A stretch of DNA of 64,000 nucleotides from Labyrinthula sp. Ha (lineage: Eukaryota > Sar > Bigyra > Labyrinthulida > Labyrinthulaceae): assembly GCA_015227615.1 (NCBI GenBank), contig JAALGZ010000023.1:372001-436000 (forward strand), read 5' to 3'. Position numbers and translations under genes: made by a program. The first letter of the stretch is position 1. Every line of letters begins with the position of its first letter. A model generated the notes under the pieces. It saw nothing but the letters and a program-made list of their open reading frames with translations. It made no database searches and was not told the origin of the DNA. Shown piece after piece: positions 48,660-60,400 of this stretch.

Positions 48660-51190
48660 ATGATGAAATCAATTCAACAACAATATGAAGAAAAATGGAG
48701 GAAAACATCCTTTTCAATTCATTGGTATCTTAAGTAACTAAATTTATTATTTTAAGGGAACGCGATCACAACAAGAATCCTATTACCCCAAACCAGTTCA
48801 AAAGGGAGATGGAAGAGTTTGTCAAAGGGTTCCAACTAAATAAAGAAGTGTCTTTTGTACGGTATTCTATCTTCTTTTATCTTTATGTAAGTTTTCGAGA
48901 TTGTCCTTTTTATGCTGTCGAATCTGCATTTACAAGATTTATTCTTTGTTTTCCAGCTGTGAAAGAACTGAGGTATTTTGTTTTGTTATCTTGACTTTAG
49001 ATTTTGGAATTGCAGATTCAGTGATGAAAATTTTCAAAACTTTCAACAACTTAAAATCTTAAAACTGAGTTCGTTAATGTAATCTTTTTTAATATGTTTA
49101 ATTTAGGTTTACTGAGTGTAATATTCCTGAAGTGAGTTCTTTTTGCAGTTTATTAAGTTCAATCAATACAAAAGATATAGGGTAAAAATATTTTATATTA
49201 TTATTTAGAATATATGAAAACAAACTCAGTGCAAAATATACATATATTATATATAAATGTTTATCTTTTAATAAAACAATTCTAAGAACAAGGTATTTCT
49301 TATTAAAATATTGAGTTTTTAGTATTGATGAAGATGTTCAAAACAAAGTTATTGTTTCAGCTATTAAAAACTACTTGAAAGCTAATAAAACAATAAAGAG
49401 CTTAGTATACAGTGGATATTACGTATCAAAAAAGATAGAAGAAGAAGATATTATTGAATTACTAGAAATAGTTGCTTCACATCCTTCTATACTTAGTCTT
49501 CAAGTCTATAATAACATTTTTAAACCTAAAAAAAAGATTAAATGTTAAAACAAACTTGTTCATTCTGCTTTACAAAGTTAATATGAAGAAGAAAAATTGT
49601 TAGATGAAGTTCCAGTTATTCTTATGGGTATTTTATTTAGCTTAGTTTTTTTTTAGGTGATGGAAGAACTGGAAAAACCTCTCTATTAAGAAACTTATCT
49701 GGAAAACCTTTTCAAAAAGAAATACAATCTACTTTAGTTTTGGAAGATTATCAAATATTTCAAGTTAAATACAATAAGTTTAAATCATTTACAAAATATG
49801 GTCTTACTGTTCAAAGATTAAACAATGTGCTGAATGTTGAATATCTTATTCAAGATGAAGCTCAAAAAAAGTCAAAATATAACTTAGATTTTGAAGATGA
49901 GTTAATTACAAAAACTATAAGAGAGAAAAGTTTTGTTTAAGAATATGCAACTATTTATAATTCAGGTTTCAGAACTAGAGATACTTTTTTATTTGTTTAT
50001 GATTTTGTTGGATAAGAAGTTTTTTTCTTCAGTTCATTATATTTTTATGAAAAAAAAGCTATTTATTTAGTTGTTTTTAATTTGACAAAGTTAAAAGAAA
50101 AAGATTTATTTAGACTTAAATTTTGGTGTGAAAATATTTTAAGAAATACTCCAAAAGCACCTGTTTTATTTGTTGAAACTTTTTAGATACTTTTTTTTGA
50201 AGAGAAACAAGAAGCTTGATGGTGTAAATTATAAGTTTAAACCCTTTCTATCTTAACTTTCTGGGAAGTTAACTATTGTTGAAGATGAAAAGGCAATGTA
50301 AAAGAAGTTAATGAGCATATGAAACTTATTTAATCCACTTATTTGGGTCAAATCTGTTTATGTATTATTTTTGGATAATTTTCGTGAAGAATCAAGTTAT
50401 ATAAAAGTTCAAAAGCTAAAACTAAAAGCTGAAGAATGTAACTTTTCCGAAGAAGAAATGTTAGAAGATATTCTTATGAAGGAACTATTTCTTTTTTCAA
50501 AGGTATTAATTTATTTGAAAGTGATAATTTTATAATTTTTGCACCTTCTTTTTTAGTTGAAGCTTTGGGAAGTTTTATTCGTGATAAAAGTTTTCATCAA
50601 CTTGCTTTTAGAACAAATAAAAACGTATTTTCAAATTATAGAAAATATATTGATACTAGAATAATAAGAAAAGATTTAGTTGAAGTTTTATTAAAAAAAT
50701 ATAAAAAAAGAAAGAGAACATGTTTTAACCTTAGCTTTACATAGTTTGGTTTTATTTGCAGACCCAAGAGAAAACAATGATTTTATTGTTCCAGAATTAC
50801 TTCCTGAAGTAAAAGATTCAAAACTAAAAATATCTTTGACTACTGATTTTATGTTGAAAACAAATAATCCAATTACAAGAGAAAAGTTTCTGCAAATTGT
50901 TTTTATTTTCTTCAACCACAAAAAGCTTCAAAATTCATTTTTTTACAAGTTCTTTTCTAGAATAATTTTTGGCCCTGATGAAATTCTTGATATATTTGTG
51001 ATTAAAGAAAACTAATTTCGTTTTAGATGTATTGGCAAAACAACAAATAATTCTTTTGCATGTTTAATACAGGAGCTGGTTGAAGAAAACAATGACATTG
51101 AACAAAAAGTGGAACAAAATATAACCTAGAAGACAGTCTTTCAAAAGAAACAATGAATGAATTTTCATTGTTTCAAAGGCCTAAGAAACC
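48660..51190 (+). pseudogene. ROCO-family (LRR-Roc-COR) GTPase pseudogene with intact short introns
   Basis: From ATG 48660 the exons read through seven GT..AG introns of 27-32 nt (48725-48756, 48862-48891, 48973-49000, 49079-49106, 49182-49208, 49293-49322, 49628-49656) that keep the frame. Leucine-rich stretches (LKILKLSSL; IKSLVYSG) come first. A Roc GTPase follows: P-loop VILMGDGRTGKTSLLRNL, then FVYDFVG*EVFFFSS, where family members have GQE, and KAPVLFVET. The COR domain is recognisable (FLVEALGSFIRDKSFHQLAF; NNDFIVPELLPEV). In-frame TAA codons lie at 49546, 49579, 49938 and 50013, and a TAG at 50184. Beyond this come more stops and at least two frame changes (about 50190 and 50695). 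ROCO proteins are Ras-like GTPases dimerising through COR. No kinase domain is visible. It is a broken host gene, fairly recently lost because splice sites survive. Confidence 0.8.
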
Positions 51191-51199
51191 TCGTCTTTA

Positions 51200-54100
51200 A
51201 AGAGTACGACAGATATTAAACCAGATAATAAATATTTGGACTGATTATAAAGGTTAATTGTTTTTTAAGTGTTTTAAAATAATTGTACTAGTTATTCTAT
51301 TCTAAGTTAAGAATGTCTATGTTCCAGCACTATCAACGTAAAATTTGTTCTTGATCACGATTTGTATATCCTTAAGTTGTAGTTCACTTTTTTTGGTCTT
51401 TCACAAAGGATTATATCCTGGGAAACAATTTCTTTACAATTTGGTTACTATATTTTCTCGGATTTTATTAAGACAAGTCAACTAACATAATCCTCTCTTT
51501 TTTGACTTTGTTCGTTATATTTCTTATCTGGTTATACTTGTAATACTATTTCTTGTTTTTCTTTATAATCGTTTTTCATAGTTTTAGACCTTAAGCACAG
51601 TGTTGTATTACCATAAGAATAGATTTCGGTTAACAGTGATGGGTATTGAGAATCGAGAAATGGTTTTCTTTTCGAAAAATCCTGAAAACAATAAAGGAAA
51701 AAGGAGATTTAAGAATTTACTGGAGAATGGGGAAAGGATTCGAGAAATAGTCTTAACGCGGAGAATTTTTGTTTTAAAATATCCCTTAATAATGCAATGT
51801 TAAGAATCAAAGAGACAGTGTTCTAAAATTACACACCTAGGAAATCCAAAACAAGGAGAAACTCATAGAGATAGAAAAACCAAAGTCTTTTATCCTGTTT
51901 TATTCAAATTTTAGTTAGTTGAAGCATTACACGTCCAGAAGAATGTGAAATGAAGAGCTTATCAAAGTATTGAGCTTAGGTTCAGCACTAATGTGACAAC
52001 ATTGTTTTTGAAAAAGATCTATGTCAAAATATATTGTTTATCATTTAATTTGAAAAAAAACCGTTAAGAGAAACTTCATCATTGGCAAAAAATGACCCAT
52101 TTTTTGAAACCGTAACTAACTTATTCGTGTTTTTAACTTTCGAAACATAATGTCCACATCCCAGATCCATCTTCACAAGGATTTTTAGCTGCAACTTTAT
52201 TTTTTCGCTAAGGATATCAAACATCGTAAGTGAATAAACTTTCAGAAGACTTGCTGCTAGTTTGGTTCGATATACCTTTACGCATTCTGAAAGCTAAACC
52301 TTGAAAGTATGTTTATTACCTCCACCACTTGGACAGATTTTTGCAATTTTCATTGTAGATTAACGATTGTTTTAATAGTTTCAGCTACCTCTCTGACGTG
52401 TGTTCAACTTTCTTCTTGCAACGTTTCCTATAAAGTGAAGTCTCAAGATAATTGCTTGGTTCTGGTATTATCTAATCAATAGTACTACTATCCAGCTTAG
52501 CAAATACTCCCATTTTTAACTAGTGTTAATCCCTCAGGGGATATTATTATTATTTTTTAATTCCTCCTATTTCTTTTCATTTCATAATTTCAATTCAAGT
52601 TCATCCTATTATGGTGCACCCAAAATTCTATAGATAAAGACACCTCCAGAGGTAAATATTACTAACGTTAATCCTATTTTCAGGTTATTTGTGAGTACTT
52701 TTTTCTACCAATACCAGTAGATAATAATAATATAGTGACACCAAAAATAGGAAAATTTTCAAATAATTCTAGCTTTGGATTAAATAGCATAAATACCACA
52801 GCAGAAAAAAATTCTCTGTTTAAAATAATTAGAATTATTTTCTCAGACTCAAAGTCTAACATAATTAATTCTTACGAAAAAGATTCATATGGACTTAGTT
52901 ATATTCTAATATAACATAATAAAAAGATCTGCTAAGGGCCAACAAAGTTTAAATAATACCATTTTGAATAAAATTGTATTTTCATTAACATGATACTAGT
53001 AACTTTTGAATAATCATGTTTAACTTAGTTAACTTGTGTAAACAAGAATGTCAGTTTTCCGATTTAAGTATACCATAGAAACGCCTCTAAACGAGTTTTT
53101 CATAAAACCAAAACATATTTACTCTGAATATTTGCAGTAATATATATTTTAAATTATTTCAGGTTTTTTATACTTTTTTATGTTTAAAAGGTAAGAGAAA
53201 ACTATTTTTCATAACTAGGAACTTAAATTAGAATGACTGAGGTTTGCATCATTAGAAGTATTAAAACCCTCAAAATATATCTGTCTTAATTTTAAATTAC
53301 TTGGAACTAGTATTAAATAATCTAAGAGGACAGTTTTATTATGTTTCACCAATATGGAGTTAAGTTTTGACTATTTTGCAGTTGATTTTAACACAAAACT
53401 TCATTTATCCAAGTAGTTATCGCTGGAGTTAATATATGAAATTCTACAAATTTGTTGGAACTAAGGCTGAGAAAAGCCTAAATTATAATTGAAAATGTGA
53501 CTATCATTTTTTAAAATGTTTTGCTGTTATTTTCGCTCATTCAGGAAAATTTGACATCTTACAGTAGCCTTTTTTAAGCTTTACATAATCTCGGAAAGAG
53601 GATACATTGCTTGAAACTCTATACAAAATACTTTATGTTCTAATCATTTTTATTGTTTTGTCTAAATTCATCAGTTTTTTCAACTGATAAGGTGTGTTTA
53701 GGCTATGGACGAGTATTTCGCGAGGCATTACATAAATTGACGTTGACAAAACCTGCAAATTACTCCGATATCAACTTTCCTTAAAAAAATATTAAAAACT
53801 TCCACAAAACAAAAATCAAATTTAAAGATTCTTTTTTATAGTTATTGGTTATTCAATACAAAATTTGTTAGGATTATAGCAAAGCTGGGTGATATCGTAT
53901 TTTCAGATGTGCAAATTTTCAACATTTGACTTTTCTGAGTGAATTTTAACTCAGTTACAGTTAAACTGAGAAAAAATATCCTGATAAATAATTTTAAAAG
54001 TCAAATTTAGTAAATTCTTAGGGTTTGAAAAGAATCAGATCATCTATAAAGTTGTTCTTCATGATGTTACGTTTAAATGTATGTTTTTTTAGTAATACGT

Positions 54101-57100
54101 AAACTTGGTGCAAAGGACCTTCAAATTAACCTTTTTTAAGTTTTAAAGTACTATACTTATCAAATATCCTAACAAAATACATGGTTGAAGAGGGTTTTCT
54201 TTAATGTGAAATACATTGTGGGTGATAATATTGTATTTGAGGAAGATTTCGTCACAAAAACTAAGAATTACTAAATGCTTTATTTTCTTAATCGTGGTTT
54301 TTTATATTTTTTATTGTTTTAATCCTCTAAATTTTTGTGCGAGCAAATATTATGTTAAATTTGCAATATGTTTTGAGCTTTGTAGAAGAGTTGAAGAGGT
54401 AGTGTTGATTTAATGGCTATTAAACTTCATTTTTGAAAAAAACGTTGCTAAAGTTTTCAACACTCCGTAATAACAAAAAATATAAAACCCTATTGTTTGC
54501 TACTAGACTTAACTTAAATATAATACTTAACCTTGACAGTTTACAGAGATATTTTAATTTTTGCTATGGTTTTCTAGTGTAGATAAAATTGATGCTTTCA
54601 AATATATTAGTATTTAGTCCCCTATGTATATAAACCTGAAATCCCATAAAGCTTCAGATGAAACTAAATAAGTTTGAAAAAATATGGTGAAAGCATGCCT
54701 TATTTTTTTTTGATTTTCCAAAGTTTCGAGAAAAGGGGCTTACAACTTGGAAAAACTTACGTCAAAATTGAAATTTGTCTGAAGAAAACGGAATTCAGAA
54801 ACAACTTAAAAGGCTTAAATCTTAAGAATTTTAAGTGCAGCAATTAAATATATTTTCAAAGATTTTATATGCGGCTACTATAATACTGTACATAAAAGCT
54901 TAGGAAGACAAGCAAGGAAGAAAATAATTGCTCGAAATTGCCGATATGCAGATTTTCTTGCACCATCAGAAAATTGAAATGCTCGTGATTATCCTTACTA
55001 CAGTTAATTTCACAGTCCGATAGGATTTTCTAAATGGCAAGGCCGGTACACCAGCTTTTTCATGATTCAGTACTGCTAGTTAGTTTACAGGATTGTGGCG
55101 ATACCAAGATCCGACCGGCGGTGATCTACTATAGGCTCCATGCCCTATGTTCTAGCGGCAAAATCAAATATTTTCTAAGTCTCAAGAGTTAATACCCTAT
55201 ACTGAGGTGGATAGATACTCTAATAGAGATATCGCAGGCCGCTATATGGTATAGATTATTTTGTATTGAAAACCATACTTATGGGCATATATATATATCC
55301 CATATAAATATATCCAATTAACGAACCAGGGATTTCATCTTCACTCATGTGCAAGTTTTTTAAATAAAACATTCTTTATCATCCCAAGTTCCGAGTTCAA
55401 ATTCAATTTAAATAATTTATTGGATCTGTGGGCTTTACACTATTATGAGGTCAGTGGTCTTAGTGCCTGGTTACACATTCCTACTGCACTCACAGTTGAT
55501 CATTTCAGTTAACAAGGTCGCAAAACTGCTGGTGTGCTTATAGTACCCTCAAGGTATGCCTGATGATTTCTAAGAATGTATTCCAAAAACAATAGGGAAA
55601 AAGCAAAAAAAAAACATAAACTGTGCAAGTGCGTCAAGTGGCTCATGTTTCACATCCTCACCAAAATGCACCTGGCTTAGATATGAATTGTTGGAAAGCA
55701 TAGTGCTCATACAGATGAGTGTAACATTTTTTTTTGGTAAAGTGTGGTGGGTGATAAGCGCTGTTCGTGTTCTCACTGTATATTACCATGATCAGCCTCA
55801 GACAAGTTTCACTAGTTTGTTGTTGTGTAGGTATTATGAGGCCTGGGAGCAAGTAGTTCTTTAATGTTACATTGAGAAGTTGATTCAGATTTTATATTTT
55901 GTGGTGCGTATTTTATTTTTCCAGGAATGTCTGTGTTCCTGGCTCGTTGCTTTGCGAGGGTCTTTTGATCATGAATCTGGTTTCTCGACTGGCTTTGTTT
56001 TAATTCTGGTCCTAGTTATTGCTTCTTTTGGTTCTAAAGTAAGTTTGTAACTGATTTTTTCTTATATTTCTGTCCTTTAACTAGATGAAAATTTAGAATT
56101 CCTTCGCTCCAACCTTAGTATTTACAGATCGTAGTTTGAGTACTTCTCGCATGAACGATAGCGAAACCTATAATCGTGATAGCTGTTTTGTAGGAAACCT
56201 TTACCTTGAGTAGGGGGGGAACTCGTCTTTTGATTTAGTGTGTTAGCCCGTTTTTGTGTAGTTATGAGGTATCCAAAAACTCCATGTTCGGAGTAAGTCA
56301 AATAGATAACTTTTGCAGCACTAAGAACGCCGGCGTTGACACAGCCTAAGTCTAATAGTTGTTTAAACTGTTTCCTACCCCGTCGTACTTTGTTAGAAGT
56401 TGAGTGAGGGTGTTCATTTCAAGAAGGTTGCAGCCTACATTGTTGTTTCATTTCTGCAATTACAAAATTTAGAGTATTACTTGTAAACTTCATCATACTC
56501 TCAAAGCTTCTCATATCAAAATCAAATAACCCAAAACGAATGAAAGGTAAGTAAAAATCTGGGGCCACACCACGAACAGATATAGATGCGTTGGGAATTA
56601 AGTACTTTGGCAATAACAGAAGTAATAATATTGATTGGCCTGTTCCAACTCCGATTATTTGAATAACTTAAATGATGCAGCAACTTCGTCGGGCTCATGG
56701 TTGTGCCATGTCAACCATGACAATAACTTCACTGATTAACCATTTTAAAGTTATCATGTTCTGCATTGTTAGTTACATTTCCTCGTATGATCATCATCTG
56801 GCTGTAAATTGGCCTAGTTAAACCAGGAAATACTACCAAACCACTGACTTTATGTTTATCCTCTCAAGATACTTGCCGATGCTACGAATAGATTACGGAT
56901 CTAGTACCACAAGAAGTAGCCTTAATGGAACTGAGAAATAATCTTATACTACTGAAAGAACAGAACATATGAGTTGAATCATACGCAAACTATAAGCTAG
57001 GATTCAGGCCTTTTGAAACAATAAACTAAGCTCTGCTAATGAGCAACAAGCGATAAGGCATAAGGTTCCTTCAAACAGAACCTCTGTAACCTTTTTTTGT

Positions 57101-57420
57101 TTAGTTGGATTCTTTGATCTACTATTTGATTCAAATTAAGGTTCTCACTTGACTTCCCGTCGAATTGCTAGTACAAGCTTTCAAGAACAAAACTACAACT
57201 GTAATACCAATATATGAAATATAAACTGCAGTCTTGAAGATTTGACCATCGGTGCTGCCAAGCCTACGAATATGGTTTGTAATTTAGCTTGACCATTACC
57301 CTTGTTAACTTGGTATTCCAACCAAGATCAAGATATGAAAACTCTGGACACTTTGAACAGATTATAATACTAGAAAACTCAATAAATAACTACTGCCTAC
57401 ACTACAAAACCAAAGACTTT
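51200..57420. other. Intergenic, about 6.2 kb, no gene supported
   Basis: Contains repeat A copy 3. The rest is AT-rich, with a slightly more GC-balanced patch at 55.0-56.7 kb whose open frames (55570-55852, 56419-56613, minus strand) show no family motif. A short (AT)n run lies near 55286-55298. No RNA gene recognised. Confidence 0.45.
53340..54990 (+). repeat. Dispersed repeat family A, copy 3
   Basis: Aligns with copy 2 at a constant offset of about 7.25 kb, for example GATGTGCAAATTTTCAAC near 53907 against GATGTGCAGATTTTCAAC near 46655. It is more diverged and has small deletions. The best-matching part is 53540-54600. No open frame is conserved with the other copies. Confidence 0.7.
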
Positions 57421-57422
57421 TC

Positions 57423-60400
57423 TTAAAAATCCGGAAACTCGGGTTCAACCATTCTAGACGTGCCTTTCTTCTTTCTCTTAAATGTTCGGCCTAGCATATT
57501 CTTCACTGCCTGTCGCTTGGACTTTCTCGTACCAACTTTATCAACACTATTAGATCCTCGTTCCAAAGTTTTGGTAATCCTAAAACTTCCATTTTTTGGT
57601 CCTCTCTGGCTCTGGTTAAATTGATTGCTCCTGTCAAAAACAGGATTAGACGCGGTGACTAAATTTTCACCTGAACTGTCAAAAAAACTATCTTCTGCGG
57701 GATCGTATCCGTCAAAATTGGCATTCCTAAATTGTACATTTCTTCTACCAGATGGAAGATGTCCATTCCAGCCTTCTTTTGAACTAAAACTCCCTGTTTC
57801 AATTGCGTTTCGCATCTTACTTTCTACACTCATCCTGCCACTCCTAGGCCTAAATCCGCCCTCATTAAGTCGACGGTCTACAACAACAGGCTGCCTTGAT
57901 TCCATGTTTTGTAACTTTAGCATTGTAATCGCTCCCCCGACAACGGCAATCGCAAAGAGGAAGAGGTACATCAGGTAGCTGAAATTTAAAGCCAGAAAGT
58001 AAAACGCAGCAGGAACACCGACCACCATGACAACGAACATTTTATCTTGGTCTTGGACAATGTCATCCAATACTGCAGTAAAACTCACTCCATTCTCTTC
58101 TCTTGCGAATTGATTACTACTTTTTCTATTTGATGACACCCTAGATGCTCTTTTCCTTTGGCGCATTTTCTTTCTTCGAATTCTAGATTGCTCTTGTCTG
58201 TGCAATTCCTCTTCTTCTTCTCTCTCTAAAGCTTCTAGTTCCTCTAATTCCTGAGCTAATCGCTTTTGCCTCATGTTTTCTCTGAATACTGCAATTACCA
58301 TATTTGCCGCGTCATCAATGGCATCTTCTTGTTCTTGCTTTAATTCGTACAACTGATTTGCATGTTTCTGTGCCAATACTACTCTAAAAACAGATTGGAT
58401 CTTAATCGCAGCAGCTTCTTCAATTATACGTTGCTTTTCTTCTTTAATTCTTTCCAATTCCAATCTTCTTGCTTCTTCTTCTCTTAACTTTTCCTCCTCT
58501 CTCGCTCTCTCTTCAGCCTCTAATCTCAACCTTTCTTCCTCCACTCTTTTTCTTTCCTCTGCTTCTTTTCTTTCCCTTTCTTTACGTTCTTCTTCAGCAA
58601 TTCTTTCTCGTTCAAGCCTTTCTTTTTCTAATCTTTCTTTCTCAATTCGACGCTTTTTCTCTAACTCAGTTCGAAATTCTACAAATTGTTTACGCGCTTT
58701 ATACCCACGAAAAACTCTTTGAATGAAAAGCGTTTTTTCTCTTTTAGCAATAAAAGATCTACGAAGACAAATTGTTCTATACCAAGTTTGAATCTTCACT
58801 GCAAACTTTTCAAGTAAAAAGCTTCGTTCATTCATCAGCTTCAAATACCCATCACTTCTCAACAAGACTTTTGTCTTCCCCAATAAGAAATCATCCATAG
58901 GTTTTATTAACCCGGAATCACCAATTTTCTTCAAGATTCTATTACACAATTCTTTCCTCTCTTTCTTTTTTCTTGGAATATTAATTATTTTTCCAATCTC
59001 TTTTTGATCTTTCCCATCTGCAAAACACTTATATAAACCAAGAAACTCATCGTGTCCAAATCTAGTACTATATCCAGCTCTAGAAACTCGAACAACTTCT
59101 AAAACACCAGAATAATTAAGTTGTTCGAGAACTCTAATACGTTCAAATATACTTTTTTCATCTTCATCATTCGGTTTAATACATCTGACATAGTGTGGTT
59201 GAGACGCATTAATATGTCTCATTGCTTGATATAGTTGATCTTTAAATTGTCTACTCACAGTTTTTTGCTGTATTTTCTGCATATTTTTTCCCCCATCATG
59301 TCTATGAAGACTAGATCTCATTAAAGACATTCTTCTCTTTTGTTTTTTTTTTCTTTTAGACTTTTCGTACTGCTTTTGAAAATATTGACCAGCTTGAGTT
59401 GAATCCTGAGAGGTTGTGGCTCCATCATCAGGAAGCAAAGTACTAACTAAAGGATCTTGTGATGATCTTAATAAATCCACAGCTTCTTGTCGAAGTTCAT
59501 TTTTATTTTTTTCACAAAAACCAACCAACGAATACTCAACTTCAGACGCAAAGTGCTGAATAGAAAATTTTAATCCACGTTTTTGTGTTCGTGAGTTTAC
59601 AAGAAAATACCCAGATTTACTATTTTCAGTTGATTTGTCTAATTTCTTAAGTTTATTTTTTGGAGAAAGATTTGGTTGTTCTATAGCCAAATTTTTCATT
59701 AATTTCAGATGTAAAGATTTATCACTTCCTTTTGGATATAAACATTCTTCATCAAGTAATTTTAATAATCCTGGTATTTTTTTTCCATACCCTTCGATCA
59801 TTCTAATGCACTCAATATTATCTGGAAAAGAAATATGTTTCCATTCAACACCTTCTTCCTCATAAAATTTTTGCTCATTTTTAAACACATAGTTATTAAA
59901 CTGTTGCTGTAATACTTCATTACAGTAATTAATACACAGTTGCTCAAAGGAGTTTTTCTTAAATACCTCAAATCCAAAAACATCCAAGCAGGAAATGGAC
60001 CAATCATTAATATAGTCCTCACCTTTCTTATTTAGCTTCTTATTTTTCGCTAATTTTTCTTGAAATGCTTCTAGTTTCTTTAGTTTTTGAGATAATCTAG
60101 AACCTAAACTACCTCCATCAGCATCCTGCTCTTCTCCTAATTTTTGATTTACTCTCCAAACAAGCCACATAAATAATCGTTCATAAAGAGTCATTTGTAA
60201 GGCATCTCGACATTCAATCGCTTGTTCAACAGTATGTTCTTTACTAAGTGCCTCATTTCCAGAATTTAAAAAGTTTTGAAAACTTTTCGATCCAGCTGAA
60301 ATTGCCCTTGAACAAAATGAAGATTCAAGTCTAGATGGTTCTACATTAAGTAGTTCACAAACTTTTTCTACAGATTTTTTTGTTTGAGAATCTGAATCAA

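Noticed and set aside
49544-49588. An extra intron removing the first two TAA codons of the ROCO relic
   Set aside because: Donor-acceptor pairs tried here (34 and 45 nt) either shift the frame or create a new TAA at the junction.
49546-50186. Reassignment of TAA to glutamine, suggested by in-frame TAA codons in the ROCO relic and the 30.8-31.3 kb frame
   Set aside because: All intact genes end in TAA and long genes such as the myosin and ATAD3-type gene contain no internal TAA. The ROCO relic also has TAG, TGA and frame changes, so decay is simpler.
55040-55160. A tRNA-like patch with GATCCGACCGGCGG
   Set aside because: Higher G+C but no acceptor stem or T-arm could be paired.
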